DNA of 64,000 nt from Stratiolaelaps scimitus (taxonomy: Eukaryota; Arthropoda; Arachnida; Mesostigmata; Laelapidae): contig JABWDB010000018.1 in assembly GCA_019614645.1 (NCBI GenBank), forward strand, positions 5,728,501-5,792,500, read 5' to 3'. Made by a program: the position numbers and the translations under genes. Position 1 is the first letter of the stretch; every line of letters starts with the position of its first letter. The notes beneath the pieces are model-generated. The model made no database searches and was not told the origin of the DNA. It was given only the letters and a program-made list of their open reading frames with translations. This document shows, in pieces, positions 60,691-64,000 of the stretch.

Positions 60691-61169
60691 AGCGACCTCT
60701 CACACCCTCTCTCGGTGTCTCCGTTCCTGGCTGCACGAGACCGAAGGCATATGTGCTGTCCCTGTGCTGTGAGATGTGTGTATGTGTTTATCCATCCACG
60801 AGTAGCATTATTCTGGCACTGGGCACAACGTATCATCGTGTAGCGGCCGGCCAGAAGCCGACACCCGACCGAGTCTCGCTGTGACCGTCCGGTCAGCGGA
60901 CGCCCGGCGATCATAGTCATCAGACTGTGAAGTAAAGAGACTACCAGCCGAGAGACAACATTGGAAGCCTCATAGACGCTGATCGACCTCCTCCACAGCC
61001 GATACGCCTGTCCTACCTATTTTTTTCGAGCTGACCGTCAGCTGTTCCCCTATGATGTGACACTCCTCAACACTTAACCTTTAGGTATTACTATGAGAAC
61101 CTGTCGGGGCTACCTTTGCGGACTTCTTTCCACAGTGTCGTACCTTGCAAGGTTCCACAGTTAAAGAGA

Positions 61170-61250
61170 CCCAACGGTTCTCCGCGTCTGGGAGCAGGAT
61201 TTGGACTCAAGCCACTTGTCTAAGAAGCTCACCACTACCGCTCCCCATTA
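61170..61250 (-). mobile_element. Degenerate tRNA-SINE head
   Basis: On the minus strand GGAGCGGTAGTGGTGAGC (61227-61244) resembles an A-box region. GAGTCCAAATCCT (61196-61208), about 25 bases on, is a decayed B-box followed by GCTCCC. Confidence 0.4.
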
Positions 61251-62946
61251 AAGGGGTACCCTAATGCCCGCATTTATCGGTACCATAATGAAGGTCAAAT
61301 TATCGCTTGTTGCTTTTGATTGGGTTGTCTCATCCATCAAGGATGCACGCAGGTCGTGTCAATAGTGAGATTTGTTCATTAAGTACAGTAATACAACGTT
61401 GTCGCTTACGTCGGCGAGAGTGTAGGTTACCCGCTACGTGACTGTGCACAAGAAAGCTCTGCTATGAAGAGATCTCAATGTTGCGAGCAACTACCTCCCC
61501 GCGTCAATCCATTCAAGATGCGCTTAGCCAAAATTGCCATACTCGTCGAGCGTTTCGCACTGAGCGAACGCTGACGCTATGAAGAGGACACGGTCAAATC
61601 AAAATTTCTCACTCTCTTCGAAACACGTGCATCAACCCTCGTGGCACATGACAAATTCGCCGATCGACGATCAATTGACAATACCCTGAGGTCGCCGGAT
61701 ACGTTGACATGCGATCGTGTAGAGTTGGCTACCACGAGCTACCGCTCGTAAACCGGCGTCCCCGTCGAGACGCGGTGCCGCTAGGCGGGGGCTGATCTTT
61801 CGTTCGATCGCGTCCGAAAGGACACCGCTGTCTTCAACGAAGTCACAGAGATTTGTCAGTCTCAGCCAGACATTTTGCGAGTGCGTGGCCCAGCTGCGCT
61901 TTCGTCCGACATGTCGATCACCTAAAGCAATATGTCCCTAACGCCCGTTACACGCTGGGACATTTCATACCTGAGATAGACGCGGAAGCTAGCTAGAATA
62001 GTCCAATATCTATCGATAATGCCGCCAACGGCACAAAAACTTGACTTTAACGACAACACCTATTGCTATGCAAGATAGCAAACAGTAGATGATTTCGTTG
62101 AACAACTTATATCTCTATAATACTATTACGTTCATCCATTCGGAGTAATAGTGAGTTTGTGACTAATTCCCAGCCAGGCTGCGACTCAGTCTCAGCGAGG
62201 CAGAACACGAAGGATGCATATGTGTCCCTGTGTCATCCTGGACGAGGCGATCGAGCCGAAATAATTAAGAATCCCTAATCAGTCATATCTCTGTTTGTTA
62301 CGTATTCACGAGTTTTCGATAGATCTTGTTCGTTTGTGGCCCTGTCACTGAGATATCATATTAACCTCTTTATATGCAAGCGTGGCATGGCGTAGCGCGG
62401 CTTCAATGGGCGAATGGTTTCGTTCCATGTGCTAAATAAATGGTTGGCTACGCAGACTAGCAACACTGTCTTTGTTCTCCTCTCTCTCTCTGTCTCTCTT
62501 TCTCGAGAACAATCAACCGCCCTGGGCTCGAGCAAATTGGCTAAACAGTAGACCAACATGAGCGCAAAACCCTGCCGTGAGGGAAAGTTAAGCAAATCCC
62601 ACGAAAGCACCTTTCTTTGGCTGCTGCACTGCCACCAGCGTTCGTTCCATCACGCCTTCCCCAATGGCAGCGGCCACAGGCAGACAGCCCATTGGAGAGG
62701 TGGCGCCCGCAGAACCGCGCGGACCCATAGCACCCGGCCGCCGGTAGGTCCGCAGGCTCCCTGAGGATCCGCGGATTTGCCACACTCCTTAGCGAACATA
62801 CATAGTCCTCGTTGGAGAGAAAGCCCACTTTCGGCTTCCCTCGGGCCTCTGTGCTCAGTTATGCGTTCCTTTGGTAGAAGAAAGCCAAGCAGGAGAACGC
62901 GGCTCGGGACGCAATAACAGGGTCATTCTCCTCATCGCAGTTACCC

Positions 62947-62968
62947 AGCAGCAGCAGCAGCAGCAGCA
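62947..62968. repeat. (CAG)n repeat
   Basis: About seven CAG units followed by an interrupted unit. Confidence 0.9.
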
Positions 62969-63352
62969 GAAGCAGACAGACCCAAAAGCTGTATCTATAC
63001 AAGCAGGGTGAATTCTTCGAGGGCGCAAGCGTTGAGGAGCAGGAGTTTGCCAGTACCGAGACGACGATGTTAATTTTAAGCAAACCCCTTCGTTTCTGCT
63101 CTCACACCAGCCCCCTACGCGCATTTCCATCATGGGAGGTTCGTGGCAGTCCACGGAGAATTGGTCGGCCCTATGGGCTTAGTGGCATGGAGGCCTTCGA
63201 CAGAGGCCCGATAAAACAGGTCATCCAGCAGGTGGTGCAAGCTTGTGGCTGGCTTGCAGGCGCGCATTGAGGCGATCCCGCACCGGCAAAAGGCTTGGAC
63301 ACTTTGGTCGTCAACGGCCAGCAGAAGACTCGACTCGTTCTTACCGTAAAGC

Positions 63353-63364
63353 GGGGGGGGGGGG
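63353..63364. repeat. Poly-G tract (G12)
   Basis: An uninterrupted run of 12 G. Frames crossing it are unreliable. Confidence 0.9.
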
Positions 63365-63494
63365 CAATCGTGCTGTCCTGGCCAGCGACGGCAGGACGGC
63401 AAGGCGGTAAGCAGTTCGAGTCGGTGCAGTCGATGGATCCAGTAGCCCCGTTACTCCTTGCTTTCGACCGCTGATAAGCGACCAGGCCACCTGA

Positions 63495-63540
63495 CGGGTT
63501 AATATGATTACTTGAGGGTTCGATCACCCATCGAAGGACG
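63495..63540 (+). mobile_element. Possible B-box fragment
   Basis: GAGGGTTCGATCACCC at about 63514-63529 resembles a T-arm/B-box. The A-box is absent or decayed. Confidence 0.2.
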
Positions 63541-63959
63541 GGCGCAAACCCGCCCTTCATGCTAGTCTGGCTCTGGCTTCCCGACTCAAGCCGTAGCGCC
63601 GTAGCTCCCACCTCGAATGCCCATTGCCTTCATCTTCAGCTCCTACGCATGCTTGAACGTCCGCCCATCTAGAAATCGGTCGATTCAGTCAGGAGGGGTG
63701 GCCGCCAAGGTGCTGCTGCTGCTCTTGACCCAGCCGTGTCTAACCAACAGCGGTATGGATGGCCAGCCAGGGTCGAGGATCGTGGATTGGATAGCTTTAG
63801 TGCTGCTGTGCAACGGCCGCGACCCAACATCCATCCGACGTTCGGGTACACTGGCATAGCCGTACGTACATACATACATATACATACGCACGCACATGAT
63901 GGAGCAAACCCGAATGCGACCGACCGCCAACGAAGAAGACCGCAACCAAGACCAAGGCA

Positions 63960-64000
63960 ATTAGGTACGGAGAGGACCTCGGCCGGCTCGAATCCCGGAC
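63960..64000 (+). mobile_element. Possible tRNA-like B-box at window edge
   Basis: CCGGCTCGAATCCCGG, in the last 18 bases of the window, resembles a B-box/T-arm. Any SINE here is cut off by the window end. Confidence 0.25.

Larger units (their letters stand above)
59950..64000. other. Gene-poor right end
   Basis: No supportable gene. Contents are a GA/TA composite at 60008-60090, a CAG run at 60191-60208, tRNA-like fragments near 60650, 61200 and 63520, an AT-richer gene-free stretch at 61040-62340, a CAG run at 62947-62968 and G12 at 63353-63364. Confidence 0.5.

Noticed and set aside
63171..63611. 146-codon minus-strand frame rich in Pro/Ser/Thr
   Set aside because: It crosses a G12 homopolymer, has no motif and overlaps open plus-strand frames.

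Overview
The window looks like non-coding or very gene-poor nuclear DNA from an animal, probably an arthropod, though the species cannot be fixed from sequence alone. There are no dense co-directional ORFs, ribosome-binding sites or operons. The longest ATG-to-stop frame is 287 codons. The base composition is roughly balanced. Dinucleotide and trinucleotide microsatellites of (CT/GA)n, (TA)n, (GT)n, (CAG/CTG)n and (GGC/GGT)n type recur every one to two kilobases, and tRNA-derived SINE-like elements are scattered through it. No bacterial, plasmid, phage or viral gene was recognised, and no rRNA, CRISPR array or intact tRNA gene was seen.

Repeat layer. The clearest mobile-element relic is a tRNA-derived SINE at 14331-14478, with A and B boxes and a LINE-like AT-rich tail. 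A second copy of its 3' tail lies in the opposite orientation at 31254-31304, so a SINE or LINE family with this tail has been active in the genome. Further tRNA-like heads or B-box remnants are seen at 14835-14890, 17965-18050, 21030-21150, 25405-25570, 28655-28770, 35657-35725, 49438-49500, 50860-50935, 60645-60690, 61170-61250, 63495-63540 and the right edge. Two minus-strand copies end in or beside (TA)n arrays. The largest simple repeat is a GA tract of about 147 bp at 44212-44358. There are also perfect hairpins, the best at 9911-9949 (16-bp arms).

Possible coding layer. No conserved domain could be recognised. A handful of open frames have coding-like codon structure (excess of purine-first and G-first codons), natural-looking amino-acid composition or plausible splice signals: 2637-3185 (-), 12484-12750 (-), 16848-17098 (+), 17477-17761 (-), 28723-29247 (+), 33025-33888 (+), 42067-42357 (+), 49575-49903 (+), 52245-52598 (-), 52400-52778 (+) and 59631-59918 (+). 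They were picked by eye out of many open frames, so each has low confidence. They may be isolated exons of intron-rich genes, degraded sequence or chance.

Layout: 1-12.5 kb holds GC-rich sequence with poly-C, CT and GT repeats and one minus-strand exon candidate; 12.5-17.8 kb holds a poly-G tract, SINEs and three exon-like islands; 17.8-31.4 kb is TA-array and SINE-rich; 31.4-44 kb is mixed with two low-complexity coding candidates; 44-50 kb has the large GA array and GGC/CAG repeats; 50-53.2 kb is AT-richer with overlapping candidate frames; 53.2-64 kb is again GC-rich with GA/TA composites and tRNA-like fragments. No pathway or gene cluster can be inferred.
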